Below, in pieces: positions 11,847 through 20,225 of a stretch of DNA of 64,000 nucleotides. The position numbers and the translations under genes were made by a program. How positions within the stretch are numbered: position 1 is the first letter of the stretch; each line of letters starts with the position of its first letter. The stretch comes from Georgenia faecalis (lineage in GTDB: Bacteria > Actinomycetota > Actinomycetes > Actinomycetales > Actinomycetaceae). The stretch lies in NCBI RefSeq assembly GCF_003710105.1, contig NZ_CP033325.1, positions 2,604,001-2,668,000 of the forward strand. Reading direction: 5' to 3'. The notes under the pieces are model-generated. The model did not search any database, was not told the DNA's origin, and saw nothing but the letters and a program-made list of their open reading frames with translations.

Positions 11847-14455
11847 TGCTGCGCCTCACGCTCGCCCAGATGCGGCGCAGCGTCGGCCGGCTGCTCGCCG
11901 CCGCCCTCGCCATCGTCGTCGGGACGGCGTTCATCGCCGCCACCCTGCTCGCCTCCGCGCTCCTGCGGGAGACGACCTACGACGCCATGACCGCCTCCCT
12001 CGGGGACGCCGACGTGGTGGTCTCCGCCACCGACGGCGCCCTCAAGGCCGACGACCTCGCCGCCGTCCGTGGCGCGTCCGGGGTGAGCGCCGCCGACGGC
12101 ACGCTCTCCATGACCGCGCAGATCCTCTCGGACGGCATCGCCGACTTCGCCTTCGTCGACGCCGCCCCCTCCACGCCGGAGCTCACCGTCCACGAGGTGG
12201 CCGAGGGCGAGCTGCCCACCACGACCGGGCAGATCGCGCTCACCGCCGCGAGCGCCGGGCGCCTGGGCGTGGACATCGGGGACGACGTCGAGGTCGAGGG
12301 CGGCCTGTACCTGCCCGCGGGCGGCGCCAGCGACGAGCCGGTCGCCGTCGACAGCCGGCTCGAGGTCGTCGGGATCCTCGAGGACCCGGGGGCGCTCTTC
12401 GGCTCGGCGAGCAGCACGCTCGTCGCCGGCGAGCAGCTCGAGGCCTGGGTCACCGACGGCGGCCGCGAGATGTCCTACGAGCAGATCCTCGCCGTCGGCG
12501 ACGGCAGCGAGGACGACGTTGCCGCGGCGGTCGCCGCCGCGCTCGACGGCGCGGGCGTGGTGCGCACGGGGACCGAGGTGGCCGAGGAACTCACCTCCGG
12601 GGCCCTCGGCAGCACGGTGATCTTCACGGCGCTCATCCTCGGCTTCGGCGCGCTCGCCATGCTCGTCGCCTCGATCGTCATCACCAACACCTTCCAGGTC
12701 CTCGTCGCCCAGCGCACCCGCCAGCTCGCGCTGCTGCGCTGCGTCGGGGCGACCAAGGCGCAGATCCGTCGCTCCGTGCTCACCGAGGCGGTCCTGCTCG
12801 GCACCCTCGCCGGCATCGCCGGCCTGGCCATCGGGGCAGGTCTCGCCCAGGGCACGTTGTGGGTCCTCGGCACCATGGACCTCGACGTCCCGGTGCCGAG
12901 CACCATCACCCTCACCGCCGCCGCCGTCCTGGTGCCGGTGCTCACCGGGGCCGCCGTCACGGTCCTCGCCGCGCTCGCGCCGGCGCGCGCCGCCACCCGT
13001 GTCGCCCCCCTTGCCGCCATGCGGCCCGCGGGCGCCCCGGACGTGCGCGGCACCGGCCGCGGCCGCCTCGTCCTCAGCCTCGTTCTCATCGTCGGCGGCG
13101 GCCTCCTCCTCGCCGGTGCTACCGCCGCGATGCTCAGCGGCCAGTTCGACGGGGACGACGTCCTCCTCATCGCGCTCGCCGCCGGCGTCCTCGGCGGTGG
13201 CCTGTCCTTCGCCGGCGTCATGGTCGGCGCGGTGTTCGTCGTCCCGGCCGTCGTCCGGGCGCTGGGCAGCGTTGCCACCCGGCTCGGTGGGGGCAGCACC
13301 ACGCGCCTCGCCACCGCCAACGCCACCCGCAACCCCCGCCGCACCTCCGCGACGGCCACGGCGCTCATCATCGGGGTGACCCTGGTGAGCATGATGTCGA
13401 CCGGCGCGGTGAGCGCGCGGGCAAGCCTCGACGCCCAGCTCGACGGCGCGTTCCCGGCCGACATCGTCGTCACCTCGGCCGGGTGGGCGGAGGACGGCGG
13501 CGCCGCGCCGCTGACCCCGAACCAGCTCACCGCCGTCGCTGAGGCCCCCGGCGTGGAGCGGGTGCTGGAGGTCCGCTCGGCGCCGCTCAACTTCGCCGCG
13601 GGCGACATCGAGGTCGAGGTCTCGGACGTCACCGACCTCGACCCGGCCGCGGCGGGCGAGGTGCTCCGCGACCTCACCGGCCTGGAGGACCTGGCGCCGG
13701 GCACCGTCGTGCTCGCCGGCTGGGCCGCCGAGGACCTCGAGGTGGAGGTGGGGGACACGGTCGAGGCTGCCCTCGCCCCCGACGCCGCCACCGATCAGGA
13801 CGCCCCGCGGGTGCCGCTCGTCGTCGTCTCGACCGACTCCCCCGTCGGTACCGCCGTCCTGCCCGAGACGCTGGAGCAGTTCGCGCCCGACGCGTCGACC
13901 ACGGGGATCTACGCCCGGCTCGACGCCGAGGACGCGGCCCAGGCCTCCACGACGATCTCCGACCGGCTCTCCGAGGCGACCGGGACGAACGGGTCGGTGC
14001 CCTACGTCTCCGGCGAGGCCGCGGAGCGGCAGATGTTCGGGCAGGTCATCGACACGCTCCTGGCGATCGTCGTCGGCCTCCTCGCCGCCGCCGTCGTCAT
14101 CGCGCTCATCGGGGTGGCCAACACCCTGTCCCTGTCGGTGATCGAACGGACGCGGGAGTCGGCGCTCTTGCGGGCGATGGGCCTCACCCGCCGCCAGCTA
14201 CGGGGGATGCTCGCCACCGAGGGAGTCCTGCTCGCCGTGGTCGGCGTGCTCGTCGGCGTCGTCCTCGGGGTGCTCTACGGGTGGGCCGGGACGGCCGTCA
14301 TCCTCGGCGCCGCCGGCGGCGTGACCCTCGCCGTGCCGTGGCTGCACCTGGGCGTCGTCGTCGTCGTGGCGGTGCTCGCGGGCCTGCTCGCCTCGGTGCT
14401 GCCCGCCCGGACGGCGGTGCGGACGCCCCCGGTAGCCGCGCTCGCGGCCGAGTAG
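11846..14455 (+). CDS. MacB/FtsX-type ABC transporter permease with two FtsX domains
   Basis: 869 residues from the ATG at 11846, which overlaps the ATPase stop. Layout: one N-terminal helix (about 15-38), a periplasm-type MacB core domain (about 40-250), and three helices containing Q-R-T-R-Q-L-A-L-L-R-C-V-G-A-T. A fourth helix and a second large external domain follow. The C-terminal three helices contain E-R-T-R-E-S-A-L-L-R-A-M-G-L-T-R. The two copies of the R-x-x-x-L-A/L-L-R-x-x-G-A/L-T motif are the coupling loops of FtsX domains. Such duplicated permeases act in peptide or lipid export or antibiotic resistance in actinobacteria. Control by the upstream two-component system is inferred from adjacency. 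Confidence 0.93.
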   Translation: MLRLTLAQMRRSVGRLLAAALAIVVGTAFIAATLLASALLRETTYDAMTASLGDADVVVSATDGALKADDLAAVRGASGVSAADGTLSMTAQILSDGIADFAFVDAAPSTPELTVHEVAEGELPTTTGQIALTAASAGRLGVDIGDDVEVEGGLYLPAGGASDEPVAVDSRLEVVGILEDPGALFGSASSTLVAGEQLEAWVTDGGREMSYEQILAVGDGSEDDVAAAVAAALDGAGVVRTGTEVAEELTSGALGSTVIFTALILGFGALAMLVASIVITNTFQVLVAQRTRQLALLRCVGATKAQIRRSVLTEAVLLGTLAGIAGLAIGAGLAQGTLWVLGTMDLDVPVPSTITLTAAAVLVPVLTGAAVTVLAALAPARAATRVAPLAAMRPAGAPDVRGTGRGRLVLSLVLIVGGGLLLAGATAAMLSGQFDGDDVLLIALAAGVLGGGLSFAGVMVGAVFVVPAVVRALGSVATRLGGGSTTRLATANATRNPRRTSATATALIIGVTLVSMMSTGAVSARASLDAQLDGAFPADIVVTSAGWAEDGGAAPLTPNQLTAVAEAPGVERVLEVRSAPLNFAAGDIEVEVSDVTDLDPAAAGEVLRDLTGLEDLAPGTVVLAGWAAEDLEVEVGDTVEAALAPDAATDQDAPRVPLVVVSTDSPVGTAVLPETLEQFAPDASTTGIYARLDAEDAAQASTTISDRLSEATGTNGSVPYVSGEAAERQMFGQVIDTLLAIVVGLLAAAVVIALIGVANTLSLSVIERTRESALLRAMGLTRRQLRGMLATEGVLLAVVGVLVGVVLGVLYGWAGTAVILGAAGGVTLAVPWLHLGVVVVVAVLAGLLASVLPARTAVRTPPVAALAAE

Positions 14456-14505
14456 GGCCGGCGGACCACCGCCCCGGACACCTGACCCTGGAGGGGGGCC
14501 GGAGT

Positions 14506-14575
14506 CCGGGGCGGTTCGTCGTCCCGGGCGGTTCGTGGTCCCGGGGCGGTTCCGTGTCCTGGGGTGGGTTCGCGC
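14506..14575. repeat. Four imperfect ~17-bp tandem repeats
   Basis: Units such as CCGGGGCGGTTCGTCGTC, CCGGGCGGTTCGTGGTC and CCGGGGCGGTTCCGTGTC, then a weaker fourth copy, lie in the 143-bp gap between the convergent permease and membrane-protein genes. No coding role is apparent. They may be a slippage array between 3' ends. Confidence 0.75.
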
Positions 14576-14598
14576 CTGACGCCCGAGGGCAGCTCCGG

Positions 14599-15006
14599 TC
14601 AGAGCACCGCGTGGGGACCGGCGTCGTCGGTCCACCCGCGCGACGCGGGGGCGAGCACGGCGACGGCCACGGCGACCGGCAGGACGACGCCGAGCACGGT
14701 GAGCCAGGCGGGCATGAGGCCCGCCTGGCTGACGCCGATGGCGAGGACGAGCAGCTGCCAGGTGAGCACCGGCCCGCGCCCCCACCGCCGTCCGGCGTGG
14801 AGGGCGCGGGCCGCCGCTGCGACGAGACCGGCGAGGCCGAGGAAGAACACCGCCATGGCGAGGCTGGGGCCGACGGACGGGCCGCCCCCGCCGAGCGCCT
14901 CCACGGCGATGGAGACCGCCAAGGCCGCCAGGGCGGCGAGCTCGACGAGGACGAGGAGGAGGCCCACGCGGAGCACGAGCGGGGGCCGGGCAGGAGTCTC
15001 AGGCAC
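14599..15006 (-). CDS. Small four-helix membrane protein of unknown function
   Basis: About 135 residues from a GTG at 15006 (the frame is open further upstream to 15114, but that part is Arg-rich and overlaps the whiB1 promoter region). Four hydrophobic stretches are evident: L-V-L-R-V-G-L-L-L-V-L-V; A-M-A-V-F-F-L-G-L-A-G-L-V; V-L-T-W-Q-L-L-V-L-A-I-G; and L-T-V-L-G-V-V-L-P-V-A-V. They are joined by a short loop R-A-L-H-A-G-R-R-W-G-R-G-P. I recognise no enzymatic motif. Similar short integral membrane proteins are common beside whiB genes in actinobacteria. It is divergent from the whiB1-like gene. The start is uncertain because no good ribosome-binding site precedes the GTG. Confidence 0.6.
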   Translation of the reverse strand: MPETPARPPLVLRVGLLLVLVELAALAALAVSIAVEALGGGGPSVGPSLAMAVFFLGLAGLVAAAARALHAGRRWGRGPVLTWQLLVLAIGVSQAGLMPAWLTVLGVVLPVAVAVAVLAPASRGWTDDAGPHAVL

Positions 15007-15072
15007 GCGCCGAGCGTACGACGCACCGCCACGGGCGGGCGGGACCGCGTTGCGCACAGCCCGGTGCGCGCT

Positions 15073-15088
15073 TGTGAGGCAGTTCACG
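15073..15088. promoter_or_regulatory. CRP/GlxR-like operator upstream of the whiB1-like gene
   Basis: TGTGA-GGCAGT-TCACG matches the CRP/GlxR consensus TGTGA-N6-TCACA at 9 of 10 positions. It lies 150 bases before the WhiB start. In Mycobacterium tuberculosis whiB1 is known to be controlled by the cAMP receptor Rv3676, so the site makes biological sense. The promoter hexamers are not evident by eye. Confidence 0.6.
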
Positions 15089-15177
15089 CGCTTGCGCGCA
15101 GAGTTCTCGGTCACATCCCTCTTGTCGGATACGGGTGTCCATGTGAAAGTGGTGACCAGGAGTTAACCCACTGTTCA

Positions 15178-15214
15178 CGGACCTGCTGCTTCCCCGCATC
15201 TTTTCGCGGGTCCG
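15178..15214 (+). promoter_or_regulatory. Hairpin in the leader of the whiB1-like gene
   Basis: CGGA (15178-15181) pairs with TCCG (15211-15214) and CCCGC (15193-15197) with GCGGG (15206-15210), leaving an 11-nt bulge and an 8-nt T-rich loop. It ends 10 bases before the AAGGAG ribosome-binding site, where it could affect RNA stability or translation. Confidence 0.45.
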
Positions 15215-15237
15215 ACTGCGCCCGAAGGAGATGCCTC

Positions 15238-15486
15238 ATGGACTGGCGTCACAATGCTGCCTGTCTGACGGAAGACCCCGAGCTGTTCTTCCCCATCGGT
15301 AACACCGGGCCGGCCCTCGTCCAGATCGAGGAGGCCAAGGCGGTGTGCCACCGCTGCCCCGTCATCGACACGTGCCTCAAGTGGGCGCTCGAGAACGGCC
15401 AGGACGCCGGCGTCTGGGGCGGGATGTCCGAGGACGAGCGGCGCGCGCTCAAGCGTCGCACCGCCCGCGCCCGCCGCGCCAGCTGA
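15238..15486 (+). CDS. whiB1: WhiB1-like iron-sulfur transcription factor
   Basis: 82 residues with the WhiB cluster-binding cysteines: C9 in H-N-A-A-C, then C-H-R-C-P-V, then C-L-K-W-A-L. A G-V-W-G-G-M turn follows, and a basic tail (R-R-A-L-K-R-R-T-A-R-A-R-R). The short length, M-D-W-R-H-N-A-A-C start and E-D-P-E-L-F-F-P-I-G fit the WhiB1 subgroup, an essential nitric-oxide-sensitive regulator that binds sigma-A region 4. The ATG at 15238 has AAGGAG 7 bases upstream; the out-of-frame ATG at 15231 is not used. The dedA-like GTG follows the stop with no gap. A CRP-like site lies upstream. In M. tuberculosis whiB1 also neighbours pdtaS, as here (2.6 kb away). Confidence 0.95.
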   Translation: MDWRHNAACLTEDPELFFPIGNTGPALVQIEEAKAVCHRCPVIDTCLKWALENGQDAGVWGGMSEDERRALKRRTARARRAS

Positions 15487-16155
15487 GTGAGTCTCGCGAC
15501 CGCGGCACAGGCCGCGGCCACCGGTGACCTCGACGGCTTCGCCGGGTGGACCGTGGGCCTCATGGAGGCCCTCGGCGGCCCCGGCCTCGGCATCGCCGTC
15601 GCCCTGGAGAACCTCTTCCCCCCGATCCCCAGCGAGGTCATCCTCCCGCTCGCCGGCTTCACCGCCAGCCGCGGCGACCTCTCTATCGTCGCCGCGATCG
15701 CCTGGACGACCCTCGGCTCGGTGGTCGGCGCGCTCGCCCTCTACGGGCTCGGTGCGTGGCTCGGGCTCGACCGCCTGCGCGCCATCGCCGCCCGCCTGCC
15801 GCTCGTCGACCCCGCCGACATCGACAAGACGGACCGCTGGTTCGCCAAGCACGGCACCAAGGCCGTCTTCTTCGGCCGGATGCTCCCCATCTTCCGCAGC
15901 CTCATCTCCATCCCGGCCGGGCTCGACCGCATGCGGCTGACCACCTTCGCCGCCCTCACGTTCGCCGGCTCCCTCATCTGGAACACCGCCCTGGTGATGG
16001 CCGGGTACCTCCTCGGTGAGCGGTGGGTCGAGGTCGAGCAGTACACCGGCATCCTCCAGTGGATCGTCATCGTCGCCGTCCTCGTCGCCTGCGTCTGGTT
16101 CGTCGTCTCCCGCCTCCTGGCCCAGCGCCGCCGGCGCGACGCCTCCGCCGGCTGA
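15487..16155 (+). CDS. DedA/SNARE-associated family membrane protein
   Basis: 222 residues with five or six hydrophobic stretches. Hallmarks are A-L-E-N-L-F-P-P-I-P-S-E-V-I-L-P-L-A-G (conserved Glu and Pro of the re-entrant loop) and F-F-G-R-M-L-P-I-F-R-S-L-I-S-I-P-A-G. The second segment carries the R-x-x-P-x-x-R-x-x-x-S-x-x-A/P-G pattern of DedA proteins. Family members flip undecaprenyl phosphate or other phospholipids across the cytoplasmic membrane and affect pH and cation tolerance. The GTG start immediately follows the TGA of the whiB1-like gene, so translation is probably coupled. A Lys/Arg-rich C-terminal tail is present. Confidence 0.92.
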   Translation: MSLATAAQAAATGDLDGFAGWTVGLMEALGGPGLGIAVALENLFPPIPSEVILPLAGFTASRGDLSIVAAIAWTTLGSVVGALALYGLGAWLGLDRLRAIAARLPLVDPADIDKTDRWFAKHGTKAVFFGRMLPIFRSLISIPAGLDRMRLTTFAALTFAGSLIWNTALVMAGYLLGERWVEVEQYTGILQWIVIVAVLVACVWFVVSRLLAQRRRRDASAG

Positions 16156-16272
16156 ACCGGACGACCTCCGGCGCCGCCGGACAGCGAGCACCGGCGGGTT
16201 TCGTCCCGGCGCCCGTCGCGGTGCTGGCCCCCGTTGGCGGGTGTCGGGCGGCGGCACGAGAATGACCGGGCT

Positions 16273-16340
16273 CCGGGCCACGACGGCCCGGTGCCCGGAC
16301 CACGCCGGTCCGGGCCTCGTCCTGCGCCCCTCACGGGGCG
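16273..16340 (+). other. Three consecutive GC-rich hairpins between dedA and the glycosidase gene
   Basis: Stems are CCGGGCC/GGCCCGG (16273-16291), GCCCGGACC/GGTCCGGGC (16293-16315) and CGCCCC/GGGGCG (16325-16340). The second looks like a terminator for the whiB1-dedA transcript. The third ends just before the ribosome-binding site of the next gene, so the set could also be a structured leader. Confidence 0.55.
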
Positions 16341-16357
16341 TCCCTGATGGAGGTCAC

Positions 16358-18037
16358 GTGTCCTCGTTCACCGCTGAACGCCCCGGTCCCGGGCCGCACC
16401 GGGCCCGCCGGGCCCTCCTCGCCGCCACGGTCACCGCCACCCTCGTGGCGCTGCCCGCCACCGCCGGCGCGGCCGACAGCCTTGCCCACCACCGCGGCCC
16501 CCACCGCCCGGACTCCACCGAGCTCCCGCTCGGCGCCGCGGACCTGCCCGAGACCCGCACGACGGAGGTCCTCCAGCCGGGCGTGACGCTCACGCGGATC
16601 GTCCGTGGCGAGGTCGACCCCGACCACTCCTGGACCGTCGAGGTGAGCATCCCGGGCGGCGCCACCTCGCCCGACCCGGACGCGCCCCCCACCGTCCTCA
16701 AGGACCTCGCGAGCGCGCAGGAGACGACCGCCGCCCTCGTCGCCGCCGGCTTCGCCGCGCGCGCCGAGGAGGTCGTCACCGCCCCCGTGGCCGACTACGC
16801 CGGCGGGACGCTCGGCTGGCGGGTACGCGTCGGCTCGTTCGCCGACCAGGCGGCCGCCACCGCCGAGCGGGACCGCCTGCGGGCGGCCGGGTTCACCGGC
16901 TCGGTCTTCTACACCGGCTGGGACTGGGAGGACGACGACCGCGGCCCCTGGCGCATCGACGTCATCACCGTCGACCCGCGGCGGTTCCGCGGGGAGATCG
17001 ACGCGACCCTCGGCCCGGACATCGAGCAGCGGGAGACCACCTCCGCCCTCGCGGACCTCGCGGGCGCGACGGCCGGCGTCAACGGCGGTTACTTCGTCCT
17101 CGACCCGCGCGCCGGCGCACCCGGCGACCCGGCCGGCGTCACGGTCGTCGACGGCGAGCTGCTCAGCGAGCCGGTCGACGGCCGCCCCGCGCTCGTCCTG
17201 CGGGAGGACGCCCGGCACACCGACGTCGCCCGGTTCTCCTGGGAGGGCGAGGTGCGTGCGGGGCGCACCACCCTCGCCCTCGACGGCATCAACCGCGTGC
17301 CGGGCCTCATCCGCAACTGCGGCGGCACCGACGACGACCTGCCCACGTCCGACCCGCGGCACGACGTCACCTGCACCGACGACGCCGAGCTCGTCCTCTT
17401 CACCCCGGAGTTCGCCGGCACCACGCCGGCGGGCGACGGCGTCGAGGTCGTCCTCGACCGGCGCGACACGGTCGTCGAGGTCCGCCAGAGCCGCGGGGGG
17501 ACCGTCCCCCGCGGTGGCACCACCCTCCAGGCCACCGGAGACCTCGCCGACGACCTCCGGCAGGTCGCCCGGCGCGGCGCCCGCCTCGACGTGCGCACCG
17601 CCCTCACCGACGAGCGCGGCCGGACGGTGCGGACCCACGACCACACCTCCGTCGTCAACGGCGGCCCCGAGCTCGTCCGGCGCGGCCGGCTGCACGTGAC
17701 GCCGGCGAGCGACGGGATGGTCCACGCGGACAACCCCAGCTTCTACTACGGCTGGGCGCACAAGCGGAACCCGCGCACGTTCGCGGGCACCGACGCCCAG
17801 GGCCGCCTCGTCCTCGTCACGGCCGACGGTCGCAGCACCGAGTCCCTCGGCCTGAGCATCCCCGAGGCGGGGCAGGTCGCCGTCGGCCTCGGCCTGCGGG
17901 AGGCCCTCAACCTCGACGGCGGGGGCTCGACGACGATGGTGGTCGACGGCGCGGTCATCAACGACCCCTCGGACGCCGCCGGGGAGCGCCCGGTCGGGGA
18001 CGCCATCCTCGTCCTGCCGGATCGCCGCCGGCACTGA
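16358..18037 (+). CDS. Secreted phosphodiester glycosidase (NAGPA/DUF2233) with an N-terminal SPOR-like domain
   Basis: 559 residues from a GTG with GGAGG just upstream. A signal peptide occupies about residues 1-37 (R-R-A-L-L-A-A-T-V-T-A-T-L-V then A-T-A-G-A-A-D). A SPOR-like repeat follows (L-G-W-R-V-R-V-G-S-F-A-D-Q and A-E-R-D-R-L-R-A-A-G-F), which in other proteins binds denuded glycan strands of peptidoglycan. The rest is a NAGPA-type domain with G-V-N-G-G-Y-F, V-N-G-G-P-E-L and L-N-L-D-G-G-G-S-T-T-M-V-V. NAGPA-domain proteins cleave sugar-phosphate diesters, for example GlcNAc-1-phosphate caps. A wall teichoic-acid or sugar-phosphate polymer is a reasonable substrate, but this is inference. 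Confidence 0.88.
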   Translation: MSSFTAERPGPGPHRARRALLAATVTATLVALPATAGAADSLAHHRGPHRPDSTELPLGAADLPETRTTEVLQPGVTLTRIVRGEVDPDHSWTVEVSIPGGATSPDPDAPPTVLKDLASAQETTAALVAAGFAARAEEVVTAPVADYAGGTLGWRVRVGSFADQAAATAERDRLRAAGFTGSVFYTGWDWEDDDRGPWRIDVITVDPRRFRGEIDATLGPDIEQRETTSALADLAGATAGVNGGYFVLDPRAGAPGDPAGVTVVDGELLSEPVDGRPALVLREDARHTDVARFSWEGEVRAGRTTLALDGINRVPGLIRNCGGTDDDLPTSDPRHDVTCTDDAELVLFTPEFAGTTPAGDGVEVVLDRRDTVVEVRQSRGGTVPRGGTTLQATGDLADDLRQVARRGARLDVRTALTDERGRTVRTHDHTSVVNGGPELVRRGRLHVTPASDGMVHADNPSFYYGWAHKRNPRTFAGTDAQGRLVLVTADGRSTESLGLSIPEAGQVAVGLGLREALNLDGGGSTTMVVDGAVINDPSDAAGERPVGDAILVLPDRRRH

Positions 18038-18072
18038 CCCCCCCGTCACCGACCGGCCCGCGCCAGCCGCGG

Positions 18073-18110
18073 CCGCTCCGGGGGCGCCGACACCGGCGCC
18101 CCCGGAGCGG
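18073..18110. terminator. Strong bidirectional terminator
   Basis: A perfect 17-bp stem (18073-18089 with 18094-18110, core CTCCGGGGGCGCC) with a 4-nt loop ACAC. It lies between the convergent glycosidase and pdtaS genes and touches the pdtaS stop codon at 18111, so it serves both strands. Confidence 0.92.
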
Positions 18111-19571
18111 TCAGCGCGACTCGGCCAGCCGGGCGCGGACGACCACCTCGGTGCCCCGGTCCGGCGCGGGGCGCCATTCGATCGTGCCGTCCAGCTCCCC
18201 GCGCACGAGCGTCGTGACGATCTGGCTGCCCAGGCCCGCCATGATCGTCCCGTCCTCGAGCCCGGCGCCGTCGTCGCGCACCCACACCGTGAGGTCCCGG
18301 TCGTCGCGCTCGGCCTCGACGACGACGGTCCCGCCCTGCGTGCCCAGCCCGTGCTCGACGGCGTTGGCCACGAGCTCGGTGAGGACGACCGCCAGGGCCG
18401 TGGCGTCGTCGGCGCCCACCTGACCGAAGCTCCCGCGGCTCTCGGTGCGGACCACGCCGGCGGCGGAGGCGACGTCCGCCGCCAGGCGCAGCACCCGCGG
18501 GAACACGGTGTCGAAGTCGACGGTCTCGTTGATCGTCTGGGACAGCGTGTCGTGGACCAGGGCGATCGTCGCCACCCGCCGCATCGCCTCGTCGATGGCG
18601 CCCCGCACCTCGGGCGAGCTCGACCGGCGCGCCTGCAGGCGCAGGAGCGCGGAGACCGTCTGGAGGTTGTTCTTCACCCGGTGGTGGATCTCCCGGATGG
18701 TGGCGTCCTTGGTGAGCAGCTCGAGCTCGCGGCGCCGCACCTCAGTGACGTCGCGGCACAGGAGCACCGCCCCCCGGCGCTCGCCGTTCTCCAGCAGCGG
18801 GATGGCGCGCAGGGAGAGGTTGACCCCGTGCGACTCGACCTCCGTGCGCCATGCGGCCCGGCCGGTGACGACCAGCGGCAGCGACTCGTCGACCGGGGAG
18901 CGGTCCTGCTCGACGAGCTCGGTGACGACCTCCGCGAGGACGCGCCCCGTGATGTCCCCGATCGCGCCGAGGCGGTGGAAGCAGCTGAGCGCGTTGGGGC
19001 TGGCGTAGAGGACCTCGGCGTCGGCGCCCAGGCGCACGAGGCCGTCTCCCACGCGCGGCGCCCCGCGGCGCGAGCCCGTCGGCGAGCCCGCCTGCGGGAA
19101 CTCACCGCGGGCGATCATCGCGCAGATGGCGTCCGCCGCCTCGACGTAGTTGATCTCGAGCCGGCTGGGGGTGCGGGCGATGGCGAGGTTGGCCTGGCGG
19201 GAGATGACGGCGATGGCCACCCCGTCGTGGACGACCGGGATGACGTCCTCGCGCACCGCGTGGGCGCCCGTCCAGCGCGGCTCCGCGGCCCGGTGGATCT
19301 GCAGGTCGGCCATCGCGTCCCGCAGGAGGGTGCGGCGGCCCTCGGGGACCGCCTGGCCGACGATGTCGTCGTGGTGGACGGTCGCGCCGGTCGACGGGCG
19401 GCAGTGCGCGACGATGACGAACTCACCGGCGTCCGTCGGCACGCACAGCAGGAGGTCGGCGAACGAGAGGTCGGAGATCACCTGCCAGTCCCCCACGAGC
19501 AGGTGGAGCCACTCGATCTCCTGCTCCTGGTGGGAGGTCCGGGTCCGGATGAGCTCGCTCAGCGTCGACAC
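18111..19571 (-). CDS. pdtaS: PdtaS-type soluble sensor histidine kinase
   Basis: 486 residues without membrane segments. An N-terminal GAF-like domain (about 1-155) precedes a PAS domain (about 175-280). The HisKA_2 box is I-R-E-I-H-H-R-V-K-N-N-L-Q-T-V-S-A-L-L (phospho-acceptor at H296/H297). The HATPase domain has V-L-T-E-L-V-A-N-A-V-E-H-G and W-V-R-D-D-G-A-G-L. The same order defines PdtaS (Rv3220c), which phosphorylates the RNA-binding antiterminator PdtaR and senses nitric oxide, copper or cyclic di-GMP in mycobacteria. PdtaR is not in the window, as expected because it is normally unlinked. The gene is divergent from the DUF2505 gene. Confidence 0.93.
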   Translation of the reverse strand: MSTLSELIRTRTSHQEQEIEWLHLLVGDWQVISDLSFADLLLCVPTDAGEFVIVAHCRPSTGATVHHDDIVGQAVPEGRRTLLRDAMADLQIHRAAEPRWTGAHAVREDVIPVVHDGVAIAVISRQANLAIARTPSRLEINYVEAADAICAMIARGEFPQAGSPTGSRRGAPRVGDGLVRLGADAEVLYASPNALSCFHRLGAIGDITGRVLAEVVTELVEQDRSPVDESLPLVVTGRAAWRTEVESHGVNLSLRAIPLLENGERRGAVLLCRDVTEVRRRELELLTKDATIREIHHRVKNNLQTVSALLRLQARRSSSPEVRGAIDEAMRRVATIALVHDTLSQTINETVDFDTVFPRVLRLAADVASAAGVVRTESRGSFGQVGADDATALAVVLTELVANAVEHGLGTQGGTVVVEAERDDRDLTVWVRDDGAGLEDGTIMAGLGSQIVTTLVRGELDGTIEWRPAPDRGTEVVVRARLAESR

Positions 19572-19660
19572 GGGGCCAGCGTAGGCGAGGTCACCGACGG
19601 CGCCGCTATGGTGAACGCCAAGCAGCGGGGCCCGTCCCGCCCACCCAGGAGGGACGTCAC

Positions 19661-20164
19661 GTGCAGTTCGACGCCACGATCGATTACCCCGCCGACGCGG
19701 AGCGGGTCGCCCGGATGCTCGCGAGCGAGGAGTTCGTCCAGCGGGAGATCGCCGCCAGCGGGGCCCTCGACTCCTCCGTCGAGATCCTCCGCGACGGCGA
19801 CGCGTTCACGGTGACCACCCGGCGCAAGATGCCCACGCACCAGGTCCCGGCGAAGTTCCGCTCCCTCGTGGGCCAGAGCCTCGACGTGCGCCTCGTCCAG
19901 GCCTGGGAGGCCGCCGCCCCGGACGGCTCGCGCCCGGGCACGCTCTCGCTCGACATCGCCGGTGCGCCCGTGCGGGTCACCGCCCGGATGGTCCTCGAGC
20001 CCGTCGGCGCGCAGGCTTCCCGCTGGCGGCTCGCCGGCGACATCACCGCCTCGATCCCGCTGTTCGGCAAGCCCATCGAGAAGGCGGCCGCCGGCGCGAT
20101 CAACGACGTCGTCGCCATCGAGCGGCGCATCGGCCTGGAGTACCTCGCCGAGCACCCGGCCTAG
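19661..20164 (+). CDS. DUF2505 family protein
   Basis: 167 residues from a GTG preceded by AGGAGGG. It starts M-Q-F-D-A-T-I-D-Y-P-A-D-A-E-R-V and contains F-T-V-T-T-R-R-K-M-P-T, L-S-L-D-I-A-G-A-P-V and I-P-L-F-G-K-P-I-E-K-A-A. This is the pattern of the actinobacterial DUF2505 family, which looks like a START/polyketide-cyclase fold able to hold a hydrophobic ligand. Function is unknown. The C-terminal I-E-R-R-I-G-L-E-Y-L helix matches other members. It shares a divergent promoter region of about 90 bases with pdtaS. Confidence 0.88.
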   Translation: MQFDATIDYPADAERVARMLASEEFVQREIAASGALDSSVEILRDGDAFTVTTRRKMPTHQVPAKFRSLVGQSLDVRLVQAWEAAAPDGSRPGTLSLDIAGAPVRVTARMVLEPVGAQASRWRLAGDITASIPLFGKPIEKAAAGAINDVVAIERRIGLEYLAEHPA

Positions 20165-20206
20165 CGAGCACCGGGCGCCGCTCCCGGCCCAGCGGTCACC
20201 GGGCGC

Positions 20207-20225
20207 CCGGGCGCTCAGCGCCCGG
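20207..20225. terminator. Hairpin spanning the stop codon of the PutA-like gene
   Basis: CCGGGCGC (20207-20214), loop TCA, GCGCCCGG (20218-20225). The loop is the reverse complement of the TGA stop of the minus-strand gene. It lies 43 bases after the DUF2505 stop and may terminate that gene. Confidence 0.45.

Noticed and set aside
16273-16340. c-di-AMP (ydaO-type) riboswitch ahead of a wall enzyme gene
   Set aside because: The conserved ydaO core is not present; only simple GC hairpins are seen.
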